64,000 nt of DNA from Amblyomma americanum (Eukaryota > Arthropoda > Arachnida > Ixodida > Ixodidae): contig NC_135504.1 in the NCBI RefSeq assembly GCF_052857255.1, positions 138,351,621 through 138,415,620 on the forward strand, given 5' to 3'. Shown piece after piece: positions 25,243 through 37,258 of the stretch. The notes below the pieces were generated by a model. It did not search any database, was not told where the DNA came from, and saw only the letters and a list, made by a program, of their open reading frames with translations. The position numbers and the translations under genes were made by a program. Numbering within the stretch: the stretch's first letter is position 1; every line of letters starts with the position of its first letter.

Positions 25243-26880
25243 GAGGAGACCATCTTGAGGTCTCATTCTTTGATAACTGCCTTGTGGGTTTCCCACCTCT
25301 ATTATTCTCTGAAAAAAAAATGTTTTCCTGCCATCTCAAACTGCATCCTTTGTTGCCCTGTGCCCATTGCGTCCGGTACCTGATGGTGAGTATATGGTTA
25401 CACCTATTCTCGATATACTGCTCATCTGCAGCGTTGCGCTGCTGATTACGTTTGCTGCTGTCAAGGCCAACACACTGTTCCTACCAGTTCTGAATTTCAG
25501 CTTCTGCCTTTTAGTGCTTCCATCAGGAATCTGTGTGACCATGCTTTCTCGCCTTTCTTGTTGCCAAATCGCTGCATTAGATGCTGCCCTAGTTCGCAGC
25601 CCCGAGGCCACCCGCCAGCATTTCCCTTTCTCAACAGACGTGTTCACTACCATGTAAGCCACTGACCCCTCACCTGCCTAACCTCTCCAGCTTTTCACAC
25701 TTCTCTCGTTTTTTTGGACATTTTTATTGCATAAAGCTGCCTTCGGTCAAGCAGTTACACATCACATAGGAACTGGTGGTGCCCCTCCTGACTGCTGGCA
25801 CTCCTACACTATGTTCCACCCAAAGCGCCAGGTTACCTGAAACGACGTAGTAAAAATGCTTGCCAAGAACATTACTGAGCTCCCGCAGCCCTTGGGACTA
25901 ACCAATCATCGTCTAAATATATGGCTCTTGGCAGTTCTGCTGGGATTACCGACACCTCAATAACATTAACCAAAAAATATGTCTAGTCATTGCCACGAAT
26001 CAATGACACCCTTGATTGTCTCTAAGGTGCCAAATTTTTCTCCTCCACTGGCCTGTGCTCTGGCTGTAGGCAAATTGCCATGGATGAACAAGACCGTGAG
26101 AAGACCGCAATTATTGTGCCTTCTTAGCTGTATGAATTTAAGGTTATACCTTTCGCCTCATGCTATGCCCCTGCCACCTTCGAACACATGATAGGCACAA
26201 ATAGCCCCACCAAGCGCCTTAGCAGCACTCTTACTGTTATGCTCACAATATACATTTAACTGGATCTTAGTGACAGGGATATTGGTTTCCCTTACATTAC
26301 ATTTGCAAATAACTCTTCCCTTCATTGCACTGTGATTCTTCTCTCTTGTCCCGTCCTTTTTGCGCATTTATTCATTGTTTCCATAATGTCATACCAACCA
26401 GCCCCTCACTGCACTCTTATAGATTACACATGCTGTAGTGAATGTAGCAGTAATCATTTGCGCCACCCCAAGTGGCATCCTATCCATTTCTGTTCGTTCA
26501 GTTGTTGGGCTATCATTGCGGCATATTTAACTCACAGATTTTGTCAGCTCTGATTGCTCATTAAAATTTTGAGTAGTGGAGTACACTCTTGTTGACAATA
26601 CAAGAGACTAAAAAATCACAGCTCAATTGAGATCATGCAACAGATTTCTGAATTATTACTCTGTGCATTGACTTAATGGCTTATCGTGTCAACTTTTGAC
26701 GAAGATATGACCGTTATCTACCATCTTTGCAGAGAGTTAGTGTATGACCTTGCAAACTGCCGGGATTCTGCAAATATCATGCAAAATGAATTAGTGGCCC
26801 TATACAAAGCAGTGCATAGTTAACAAAATTTGTACGTTGGCGATTGAGCGAGGGTCTTGCTACAAAATTGGTGTTTCAGT
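25243..26880. other. No gene recognised
   Basis: No supported gene. Some of the first 400 bases may be eroded continuation of the Gypsy relic. Confidence 0.4.
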
Positions 26881-26884
26881 CAAT

Positions 26885-27870
26885 CTAACATGCTGAAAGA
26901 TCGTAGGCAAGCTAAACTTGGGCGGCCTACGATCTAGAGGATGCCACATGGGCTCTGCACGGGCTGTACAAGCTGGGCTGGAGCCCTGTAATACCCGCAT
27001 AGGGTGTGGGTAAAGTAGCTGGGCTGGCTGCAGAAAGAACGCGGGCAGGTCCAACTTGTATGGATCACTTAATACACTTGCGGGTCGCACGTGGGTTCTG
27101 GAGAAGCAAACCGGTGCATGTGTCCATGTAATACATGTACAAGGCGCTTTGGTAGGTATATACGTGGGCTAACTTGGTGTAGACCAGCGCTATGGGATGA
27201 TAGGCGGGCTGCCCAAGTTGGGCTTGTCCCTAGTTTTCCTGCACTAAGCCCAACTCGTTTTCAAGTTTGAATTGTTGCTGGCAAGGGACATATGCGGGCT
27301 GAACTTGGTAGCATGGGCTCACATTGCCCCATATTTACCAATATGGGGCTCTAATTGGCTTGCCATGGGCCAGCCCAAATTGTATTTGCCCACAAGATGC
27401 CCACAAGGGTCCAAGCTGGGCACAAGATGGGTTGCCCAAATTAGGGCTGCCCGTCATGTTTCTGTGTATAGCCCAGTTCTGCATCAAATCAGCCCGATCA
27501 CAGCCCATTAAGGCCCCATTCGGGCTTTGGGGGATGAAAACAAGTTTAGCCCCTTTAGAGCCCATGTTGGACCAGATGGGGTGATAGGCGGGCTACCCAA
27601 GTTGGGCTTTCCCCTAATTTTCCTGAACTGAACCCAGCTCGTTTTCAAGTTTGCCCTAATGTTGCCGATAAAAGACATTCACGGGCTGAACTTGACAGCA
27701 TGGGCTCACATTGCACTAATATTACCAATATGGGGCCCTAATTGGCTTGTCATGGGCCAGCCCAAATTGTCTTTGCCCACATGATGCCCAGAAGGGTCCA
27801 AGCTGGGTTAAAAACGGGTTTCCCAAGCCCACGTTGCCCACATGGGGCCCAGATGGGCCCTAAACGATGT
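26885..27870. repeat. GC-rich repeat block with a ~385-bp tandem duplication
   Basis: Two diverged direct copies start at about 27192 and 27577 (ggatgataggcgggctgccc against ggggtgataggcgggctacc) and stay collinear for roughly 280-300 bp. The block is full of gggcc/gcccaa palindromic motifs such as gcccaagttgggc. Its style resembles the termini of the 6.3-kb unit at 28942-29450 and 46430-46740, so it may be a relative of those termini. Confidence 0.6.
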
Positions 27871-28941
27871 GCTACTTGGGAAGCCACTTTACCAATCGCG
27901 TCAATGTTCTCATGATGTCGCAGTCAGCAGCCTTGCCCCTGCAATAGCATGTGCACGATATCAAGCGCAACATGGTACACGGACGCGACGCCATCAAAAG
28001 AGGTGAACGCCATTGGTTGGATTGCCATCTTCGAGGACTATCTTCACCCTGCATAATTAGGTTGTAGCTATCTTATTTTACTACCATGGCTCAGATGTGG
28101 GGTCAGTGCTTGCCCTCGTTCCCCTACCTCATAAACTAATGTAATGCCAATTTCGGCGAGTGACGTTTGCTGTTAGTATCAATTGTACAGTGTCACAACA
28201 TAAAATTAACTGAAATTCACTGCATAATACACTCGCCTCGAAGAGAGGTCCTCACTTGGCTTGGCTCGAGCACTCTATGAATTTGAAGGCTCAGCTTCCG
28301 AGTATCGAGAAAACTTCTGTTCAATGCCGGCTTCAATATGAGACCAGTAGCGAGCAGTGTCAGCGCTATGAACAACCAGCTTTAAAAGACATCAGATTGT
28401 GAGACTTCCACTAGTGTGATGTGCTATGATGTTTGCGCTCTGACGACATATTAAACGCGTAATTTCGGGTAGACATCTCGTTGAGCCAATTTTTTAGAGA
28501 ATATTATAGATTTGCAAAAATCGGTTGAAACCGGAGTTTACAGTAAAACGAAGGTGCTCAGCTATATATCATAATCAGTTCCGTTTCCCCGGTGCTTATC
28601 ACAGTGGCAGATTTATAGGGGATTTTCGCACAGAAGTTCTTATTTGCGCAGTGCGGTTCTTGGACTTCCTTCGTCAAAGAAATTTGGCCTTTTTTGTTTA
28701 TACAAGGAAAATTTCTGGGTTATGGGGCTACACCCACAGCTTTATTTAAAGCGTGCTGCGTCGTCAGGCCCGTAAGACACAGAAACCAATTCCTAATAAA
28801 GCGAACAAAAATTATACGCCAACAACACGTTCGTGGTAATGACACTGGGGAGGGATAGCAGGTTTTTCCAGTACTGTTGCAAATAATTATTGTGGAAGTC
28901 CTAATTTTGTATGTATGATTCAGCATCTTATGAGAACACCA
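27871..28941. other. No gene recognised
   Basis: No supported gene or repeat family seen. Confidence 0.4.
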
Positions 28942-29580
28942 CCTCAGCAGCACAAATGGGGCTCTGAATTGCGAGCCCTTGTGGGCCCGGCACGGTCTGC
29001 CCATAGGGGCCCGACGAGGGATATGTGCAGGATTTACAACACGGCATCGGCGGGGACCACAAGGGCAGCCCACTGGGCTTACTACATAGCAGCACGACGC
29101 TCCGCGCTGGATTCCCTGGGGCTTGCCCGTTCCGGACCCGCTGGGGCTAGCCCATTCCGGGCCCTCTTGGACTATCCCGTGATGGCCCTCCTTGGCTACC
29201 CCGTTCTGGTTCCACTTTGGCTACCCTATTCGGCCCCGCTTCGGCTACCCGTTCATGGTCCACCTATGCTGTCCCCACAGGGTCTACCAGAACAGCCCAG
29301 TGGGCTTCTTAGGGGACACTTGTGGAAACTCAGCAATTGTGACCCATATAGAACGCATAGCTGTATGTCTTGGCCCACCGTCCCAATTGGACTTAAGGCC
29401 TACGTTGCCAAGCCAAAGAGGCTTTCTTCACATCAATATTTTTGGTGAACATGTTACTACAGAAATTACATTCCACATATCTGACATTACAATGCATGTA
29501 AGAATGCTTCTTATTTATTTATTCCTTTTTCCATAATATCCGGAGTCCTTTTTTGGGCATTCTTGTTCACGAAGCCACAA

Positions 29581-29740
29581 TTACGAGAGTGTAGGGTCCA
29601 CCTCCTTCATTCGAACTTTTCGACCGCCATCCCTGTATCTTGCCCACCGCAGGAACGCAACCACTCTGTTGTTATTACCTTCCATGGAGGCTGTTAGAAA
29701 TCTGCGCTGCACAGCAACTGTAAAGGTGCAAAAATAAACA
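29581..29740 (-). pseudogene. Counterpart of the terminal exon-like frame in copy 2
   Basis: The acceptor-like cacctttacag is followed by AVQRRFLTASMEGNNNRVVA and LRWARYRDGGRKVRMKEVD, aligning with 45987-46187; a stop after PTLS truncates it compared with copy 1. Confidence 0.4.
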
Positions 29741-29949
29741 CATATATCAAATTGATAATTAATATGCTGGATAAAAATCACTTTGCACAGTATTAGCCAC
29801 ATTTTCCATCAAATGCTTCATAACCGTGGGCGATGCTACAATGTGCAATGCTTTATATATCAGCAAATTTCTTTTGCTATTACCATCCATAACCATATTA
29901 AGCATAAATATAAATAATAAGAATAACCTAAAGGTGTATGAGCAAATAA

Positions 29950-30456
29950 ATGACTATAGACATCTAAATTGATTTTATTGCGGGTTTTGTTCTGTCAAAT
30001 GATGCGTTTGATAATAAAATACATGGATTACCGGGTGGTATTTGCCTAAAAGCGCTAAATAATTTGTAGCTTTCTTCTCTCATGCTGTTTTGGTTTCATT
30101 GACCAAACGACGACTGTCGGTAGGTAGATGTATTGGTCACTTGATCCAACTAGAAAAACCGTAATAATGACGTAGATAGATAGTTTTACTTAACTACTAC
30201 ATCTACTCCAGCCTGTTCCAAGACCTGGAATGACAAAAATGACATGTCAACAATTATATCAGGAATTTTTTATGCCTCAAGTGACTTAGACACCAAGTAC
30301 ACGTCGCATTCATCGTTCGAATGATGAAACAGAAACAGCGTCAGGAAGAATTTCAATTATAACTTATTTAATGGGCGTACATGTATAGAATGTCTACCGC
30401 TTGGTTTGAAAGAAAGAAGAAAACACACAAGCAAGATTTTGGTACCTATAAATCTT
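29950..30456. mobile_element. TTAA MITE family 2 inside 6.3-kb unit copy 2
   Basis: Ends resemble ctatagacatctaaatt and (inverted) agatttataggtaccaaaat, with TTAA at 30457-30460 on the right; the left TTAA has decayed. The interior carries two inverted blocks around tgttttggtttcatt. The same insertion sits at the equivalent place in copy 1 (45261-45757), so it predates separation of the copies. Confidence 0.55.
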
Positions 30457-31459
30457 TTAACTTGAATGCTTACTCAGTAATTGATAACGGAAGTGCTGAA
30501 AACCACACCAGGTGGATTTAAAGTAGGTTTTTCCCGCAATTAGATGGTCTCTTCATAAAATGTCTGTAATCTTCAGAAGGTTCACACGTAATGACAAACA
30601 ATTGCGCTGTACAGCCGTAGGTTCTTAAATACTTGTTTTTCGCTCCGCCCCTCCAATGTGTACCTCAGGGTCACAGGAGTCGTCACTACAGTCTTCATAA
30701 TAAGTTTTGTAGCCTAATCAGCTCTCTCACACCAAACGACTTCTAGATTATTGATCTGAAATAGATTATACAAATCGCACTATGCCATGAAAACCATACA
30801 ATAAATCTTTAATAAAACTCCCTCTTCGAGGAACCATGTTCAAGTCAACAAAAAATCAGAAGTATGTAGATCATAATCATACAGTGAACTCAAATAGACC
30901 TATGATGATAGTGGTGTGACTCAGCCTAACAATAGCAGAATTCTCTGTGGTCTTCTATACGCCCATCTTTGCATCATCTTATTAACATCCTTTTATGCAT
31001 AACTCAATGGCATATGCTTCCCAAACAAATTAGATAAGGGGGAAAAAGTGAAGCCATTATTTCAAGGACACCTTGAACCAAAAACAATTGTAGTCTGGTG
31101 CTACATGAGTGAATTAAGGCCATTACCATCAGCTGATACTATGCACAGCAAGGCTAATGCTTGTGCTAATTTCTAGTAGTAGGCTAGATATTATCTACAG
31201 CAAATCCTCATTCAACTACACTCGAAGAAAATGAAACTTTCAGGTCTACAAATCCAAACGCAACACGAGGCAATTTCAAAGTCCCAACCTAATCTGAAGT
31301 GGACTCACAATATGTAGAGGGCTCAAATTTAACTACACCTGAACAAAACACTACGCATTAAACTTATATTAAAAGGAATCAATACGTTGCCAGTAGTTCA
31401 TAGACACAATTGACAGAAATGCAATACACTTATTCGAAAAAACACAAGAACTTTTCTGG

Positions 31460-31730
31460 TGTTTACACGAAACAGGCTTTTCGGACACTGGTTCTGCTAT
31501 GGCCCGGTGTAGAGTTTTCTGGCGTGACCCTGTCTGGTGTTCCGACCAGACCGGGATTTTAGACACGGGTCCTGATGTGGCGTAGTGTGGTGCGCTTTAG
31601 TGTGTTCTGGTCTGGTGTTCTGTGCTGTGACCCGGTTGTCTTATGCCGGCTCTGGTGTACTTTGGTTTAGTGTTTCCTAGTGTGATCGGTGTACCATTCG
31701 ATTTGGTGTGGCTGGTGTACCGTACAATGT
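31460..31730. repeat. Degenerate GGTGT-type minisatellite (inverted partner at 35640-35930)
   Basis: Dense irregular recurrences of tggtgt / ctggtgttc-like motifs; the complementary acacca-rich form lies in copy 1 at 35640-35930. It is therefore an internal component of the 6.3-kb unit, not an independent array. Confidence 0.6.
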
Positions 31731-32353
31731 TTTGATAGGGATGCTGTGAGTTCGCACATACTATCGTGAGCAAAATTGAGAGATCCATGCGAACGCACGC
31801 CAAATGGTGTAAAACGGCAAGCACTCCTCATGCCAAGACAGGTGCACTAACATCCACCAATCTCGCTGCGCCGGTCTTGATGGGACGAGCATTTCATCAG
31901 GTGGCGCCTGCACACAGTTAGGCATAGTGTTGCACACACTCGCAGTGTCTCAATTTTTCACATGATTGTACACCGAAGCATGCACATAACCACATCATTT
32001 CTGTTCTTGCCGAAGATAAAGAGCATGCGAGTATCGTAAAGAAAGAAAAAATGCTCACATTTGCTCAAAAGCATCCCTCACCAGTTGCAAAAGTAGGTGG
32101 GCACTTGCGGGTTCGACATGGGAAATTACGGCTGGTGCCTGCCCGCAATAAACCTACATCGTGTTTCACGTATGTGTGTTGTGCAGTGCACAGATACAAT
32201 TAATATCATTTTCCTGGCTGCGAATATGGTCGAGAATATGGTCGAGAACAGGCGTTAAAGCATACTGTCGCTGTGAAGTGTACAAATACAATTAATATTA
32301 TATTCCTGGCTGCGAATATGGCAAATAATTTTTATACGCGTGTTCTTTTTCCG

Positions 32354-32640
32354 GTAGGTGTATCTGAATTCAAGGTAGAGAAGCCAATGTATGACACCAT
32401 GAAGGGAATCCCCAAGGATGTAGTATTTCACAAGAGGACTGCAAATACCATCTGGTCAACAGAAGCAGTTGTACAATGCAGTTCCAGTGGCAAGTGCTCC
32501 GGAGGTGACAGCAGAAGCTGAGGAAAAGGTTCCTCACAAGGCTAAGCCTAGATCGTTGGCATAGTTGTTCCTGGGCGGAATTATGAGAGATCATTCCAGC
32601 GCTCAAAAAATATGTCCGGTGGCCGTGGTGTCTATTCTCT
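32354..32640 (+). CDS. Exon-like frame in 6.3-kb unit, copy 1 (unknown product)
   Basis: The frame after tctttttccggtag (an AG-ended pyrimidine tract) reads VSEFKVEKPMYDTMKG and continues about 50 codons. A second overlapping frame downstream (GQQKQLYNAVPVASAPEV) is also shared with copy 2 at 50391-50742, and a single indel between the two frames would explain both. No known domain is recognised. Conservation of the peptide in both diverged copies suggests a former coding exon of the unit's own gene; function unknown. Confidence 0.35.
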
Positions 32641-35109
32641 TAGTTCGTGTGTTTTTGTGCGCTGGAGTGATGTTTCATAATTCATTGAAGTGAAAAATTG
32701 GTGCACTGAGAGGTAATTGCTAGCTTTAACTGGATTGATCTCAGAGGCATACGCTCACTACATCAGTGTATGTGAGAATTACAACTCAGGTATGTTAGTG
32801 GTTTAAAATATGAAAGCGCCAAACAAAGGATAATGGCAAACATTTAAGAAGTGACAAGAAAATTGCAGGTATTGCCTTCATGTGAAAGATTATTTACAGG
32901 ACGTTAATTGATGGGTGCAGTTAGCTCGTGGGAGGATAAAAGCAACTTAAAGGCCTAGGCTCTATGTGCAGTGCGGCAGTTCATGATCAGTGAAATTACT
33001 CATAATTAACAACTTTTAGTGAATAATTCTCATGCCGTGGAAACAGAAGACTGACGCTACATAGCGGTCATTTACCCTGAAGCTTGGATTTTAGGTACTG
33101 ATGCTGATTCAGTTTAGCATTTGTGTGTGCCGCCACATTTGCCGTCATCCATGAATCCTTTGGTTGTCTCTACATAACGACGAAAATTTGTATGTTATAA
33201 CTGGTAGCCATCGTTGAAAGCATTTTGCATGAAAGTAAGCTTGAATTCAATGCTAGCTGGCCTATTTAGCTCACAGATGTCATGATGGAAGTGACTGTTA
33301 GAGTCCATCATGTAGCCCATAATGAGTCCCTCTTCATTTACCTCCTCTGCTCTCTTGTCTAGCTGCTATGCATACAGTTTTCTAAATCATGTTCTAACTT
33401 CGTCTACTTTAGTTTACATGTAAAAGCATTTTGGCTACTTTTTACTCAAGCCTAGGTGTGCTTGAGTTATCTTTTGCTAGTTTTGCTGCATGATTTGTAA
33501 AAATAGTTTGTGGCATTGAATATGACAAAGCATATCTTGGTCACTTTTTTTCACACTTAGCAGGGACGGCCCTGTGGGGCTTGCAGAGATGGCTCGAAGT
33601 GGTTGAAATAATTTGTTTATACATGTTGGCAGGTATCATGGGACTTGCGTGTTATGTATATGTGTGGCAGTAAACATTGCTGCTTACGAAAAGACGCCAG
33701 TCTGCCATACAATGTCAACGAAGCCTAAAGAACCTCACTTGGTCTAAATTAATTTGGAGCCCTGCACTACAGTGTCCTGAAGCCGTTATTGTTATCTCCC
33801 TTGATGTAAGAAGCGCCACTTGCAAGTGATCTGCCTGCTTAGAACCAGACAACTGGTTAAGCTTATTCACTTAACCCGTAATTCAATTCGGACATTTTTT
33901 TGTAACTGGAACCCTAACGCTTGGATGCACCAAAAGAAGTGTACCTCACTGGAACGCAGAGTGTGCTAGGCACCTTAGTGGGCAATGCACAGTACGCAGA
34001 ATCTACTTTGGGCTTTGTATAAGTGTAAGTGTCAGCAGGTACGGTGCAGTGAACTGCTCCAGAGGCTCAGGATGTGTATAGCAAGCTATACCTAAACAAA
34101 ACTGATGAGCGCTCAGGAAGCTTTGGTTTCACTACATTCAGCAGGTAAAATAATCTGGCAGCTTTTTTCCATATCTGTTGGGGTTTTACCAGTGCCAGGG
34201 TTCATATCATCTTGTTTAAGGTTTCCTTTCGAATCATTAACATTCCATCTTTGTTGTTATGTATGTGGCTTCAGCTGAAAGTAAATTTCAGCAGTCGGCT
34301 TTTTATGCTTTGCTGCCAAAAGAGGAAGAAATGAAGACGAATTGTCTTCTAAATAGATGCAGCCAGCCAGTGCATTACTGTTCGGCACCCTGTGTGCATA
34401 AAAAGTTCCAATACATGGATTTTGTCACCCTGAAATATACTTGCGTCAAACATTTTTAATGGAACTGCATCTCATCTCCTTCTCGTGCCCATCTTTATGG
34501 CACCTAATCATTCCTCCAATTCCTTAATTCCTCTTCACTTTTTGTTTTCTGCAGCAGAAAAATTTCCATATCAATTTATTCCTCTAGGTTACCAATTATT
34601 ATAATCTCTGAGCCTGGTAATGACTGAAATTACCCGAGATGCTAGAGTGCTGTTGATTGCCTCAGAAAGCTTTAATTTGTGTTAGAAGGGCTGTCATGCT
34701 CAATATCAGCTTGAACGCGAAAATATGATAGCAATTCATAATATGATATCGGCGTACCGAGCTGCGGTGTAAATATATACATTTAGCTATGAACTCAAAA
34801 GAAAAACACTGAACACAATAATTTACACTTTCATTCACATAGCATGATGACGAACAGAGGCAAGAGGGAGGCATCTCAAAGCGTTTATCAGCGTCTTCCC
34901 CCGTATCCGTGTTCATCGTGAAAGTATGGAATACTCGCTCATCCAGCAACTGATTACAAGCAAATTAATGCAAGTGGGGTGCTTTATCTGAGTAACATTG
35001 GATTACTATAGAGCAGAAGACAGTTGCTTTACCGCAGCGACATTGCAAGTCGTATTGAATGTGTAGTATATGTTTGCACCAGTGAGCTAAATTTAACGGC
35101 AGTATTAGC

Positions 35110-35314
35110 TAGTTGTCTTTGCACTGTGATTACAATTGTGTATTTCACACAAATTCGAGGTTTTGTTCGGTTGTTCTACAGGCATTTTGGCTACCGAGCT
35201 GGAATCAAGCTGCTATCAGGGAAATGCAACATAATTGACTTTGTCAGAAAAGATGCACGCTACGATGCTAGGCGCCTCTATCTTGGCTATACTGCCAATT
35301 ATGTCTACCAATAA
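35110..35314 (+). CDS. Exon-like frame near the centre of the 6.3-kb unit (unknown)
   Basis: The frame reads VITIVYFTQIRGFVRLFYRH, then FGYRAGIKLLSGKCNIIDF and onward to a stop at 35314. The inverted copy at 46720-46938 preserves IIIVYFTTFRDFVLLFFRH and YTAGVKLLSGKCNVFDFVR. A peptide conserved across two diverged copies is suggestive but not proof of coding function. Confidence 0.3.
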
Positions 35315-36191
35315 AGCTAAGGATGCTTTTGAGCAAATGCGAGAATTTTTTCTTTCTTTACGATACGTGTTTGCTCATCTTCGGCAAGAACAGTATTGAT
35401 GTGGTTATGTGCATGCTCCAGTGTACAATCGTGCGAGCAATTATGACACTGCGGGTGTGTGCCACACTCGAAGTGTCCAGGTGCCACTAGATGAAATGTT
35501 CGTTCCATCAAGACAGGGGCAGCGATATTGGTGGATGTTAGTGCATATGTCTCGACATCAGCAGTGCTCGCCGTTTTACGCCATTTGGCGTGCGTTCGCA
35601 AGAATCTTAATTTTGCTCACAATAGTATGTACAAACTCACATCTCTATCAAGACATTCTACGATACACCAACCACACCAAATCGAATGGTGCACCGACAA
35701 CACCAGGAAACACCAAACTAAAGCACACCAGAGTCGGTATCAGACAACCGGGTCACAGCCCAGAACAGACCATAACACACTAAAACACACCACACTAGGC
35801 CACGTCAGGAACCGTGTCTGAAATCCCGGTCTAGTCGGAACAGCAGACACGGTCACACCAGAACCCATGGCCGAATTAGCCAGTTTGGTGCAAACACCAG
35901 AAACGGGCTGGTGTTTTTTTTCGACTGGGTATATTGCATTTATCTCAACTGTACGTATGAACTACTGGCAACGCATTTATTCCTTTTAATATAACTTTGA
36001 TGCACAGTGCTTGCTTCAGGTGTAGTTTAATTTCATCCGTCTACATTTCAGATGAATTTGGGACTTCGAAATTGCCTCGTGTTGCGTTTACATTTGTAGA
36101 CCTGAAAGTTTCATTTTGTACAAGTGTAGTTGAATGAAGATTTGATGTAGCTAATATCTAGCCTACTACAAGAAAATACTATAAGCATTAG

Positions 36192-36832
36192 TGTTAAGTG
36201 GAAGCCCACGGGGCCGATGCCCCCCCCCCCCCCCCACCTGTTACCAGGAGCGATCATGCCCCATGCCCGGGGAGGGGGGGAATCGAGGAATGTACGTCGA
36301 GGCGTGACGCCCGCGCTTAGGGTGAAAGGCGGCACTAATCCTTTCTGTCCCGATGCGTGGCAATCGGTGGAATGCGCATGTAGCGAGCTGCCTACGCGGA
36401 GTCACGCGCCCAGCACGTTCCAGGAGGAGCGAGGTCCACTCGGCTGTGACCGGCGAGCCCTGGGCTCCGCCCACTTGCACATACGGTGCCACTGCACTGC
36501 GGTTGGTTAAAATTGGCCGAGAGCTAGATTACTCAAGCTCCGCCCAATTATCGAAGGGGTTAAAACCCGTGGGAAACAACGTCTTGGGACGAGCGCGCCG
36601 AGTCTCAAGCTCGGCCGTTTTTAACAGCCTTTTTTTTAAACTGCCTTTTTTTTAAACTGCCTTTTACTCACCTGCCTTTTTTTGTCAGTGCCGTCTTTAA
36701 TAAATAAGTTTTGCTTTGAGAAGTTGGAACTGCTGCCCCAACCGGCAACGTGTCGCCGGACGAAGACCTGAAGTACTCTTCGTACTGCTAAAAGCCGTCC
36801 CCATCCGAAGGAGGGCAGTGGAAAGTTTAACT
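36192..36832 (+). repeat. 5' LTR
   Basis: Begins tgttaagtggaagcccacg and ends gaaagtttaact (the last base is shared with the primer site or the LTR; assignment ambiguous). Contains a 16-C run (36220-36235) and an AATAAA signal near 36700. No TATA box is obvious. Confidence 0.88.
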
Positions 36833-36849
36833 GGTGCCGTGACCAGGAT
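36832..36849 (+). promoter_or_regulatory. Primer-binding site, tRNA-His-like
   Basis: tggtgccgtgaccaggat immediately follows the 5' LTR. The first 12 bases are complementary to the 3' end of animal tRNA-His including its CCA, and 16 of 18 match when extended. This would prime minus-strand cDNA synthesis. Confidence 0.7.
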
Positions 36850-37258
36850 CGTCTGAGCGGCTTCCTGCAGAGCGGTTGGAAGCAGTACCTTCCAGAAGAT
36901 TGACGGCGCAACATCTTGGTGAGAAGCCCCGGGGACCAAGGTCCAAGTGAGGCGATACCCTGGTGCGAGGCCTCGGAGTCAAGGCTCCACGTCAGCGCTG
37001 ACAGCGAGAGAAGCGGACCTACGGAGCGAAGCGCTGCGACGTAAGCGGCACCTGTGGCTGGCGGCTTCATCGGCCGGGAGGACGTGGTGAACCTGCTGCG
37101 AGCTCTCGGTTCCGGCCGCACTTCTGCGCCTCAGGACGGGACCTGCTGCTGCCACGAAGCAAGTGCCATGACCGACAGCCCGACAATGGAGTGAGTTTCC
37201 CCATTCTCACTTGCCTCGGGAGTGCTTGAGCCGTAAGGTTAGAATTACGCAAGGCACA

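Larger units (their letters stand above)
28942..32085 (-). mobile_element. 6.3-kb unit, copy 2, first part (host of the self-insertion)
   Basis: This segment is the reverse complement of the A-side of copy 1: 28942-29100 pairs with 46570-46740, 29530-29800 with 45900-46140, 30480-30780 with 44937-45240, 30780-31150 with 39679-40050, 31160-31600 with 35900-36190, and 31600-32085 with 35325-35900. It begins cctcagcagcacaaatgggg, matching the inverted end of copy 1 (ccccagtagcacatatgggg). It stops at gcatcc (32085), where the intact order seen in copy 1 would continue into the sequence found at 46741. Confidence 0.8.

Noticed and set aside
28915..29448. 177-residue plus-strand frame
   Set aside because: It runs through GC-rich subterminal repeat of the 6.3-kb unit, is not conserved in the mirrored copy and has repeat-like composition.
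34662..34949. 95-residue minus-strand frame with a mirrored counterpart at 47198-47416
   Set aside because: Present in both unit copies but opposite in direction to the other exon-like frames, Cys/Tyr-rich and AT-derived in composition; more likely a shadow of conserved nucleotide sequence.
36217..36655. Overlapping ~100-residue frames repeated at 39034-39496
   Set aside because: They are the same frames in the two LTRs; GC-rich LTR sequence opens all frames, and there is no protein evidence.
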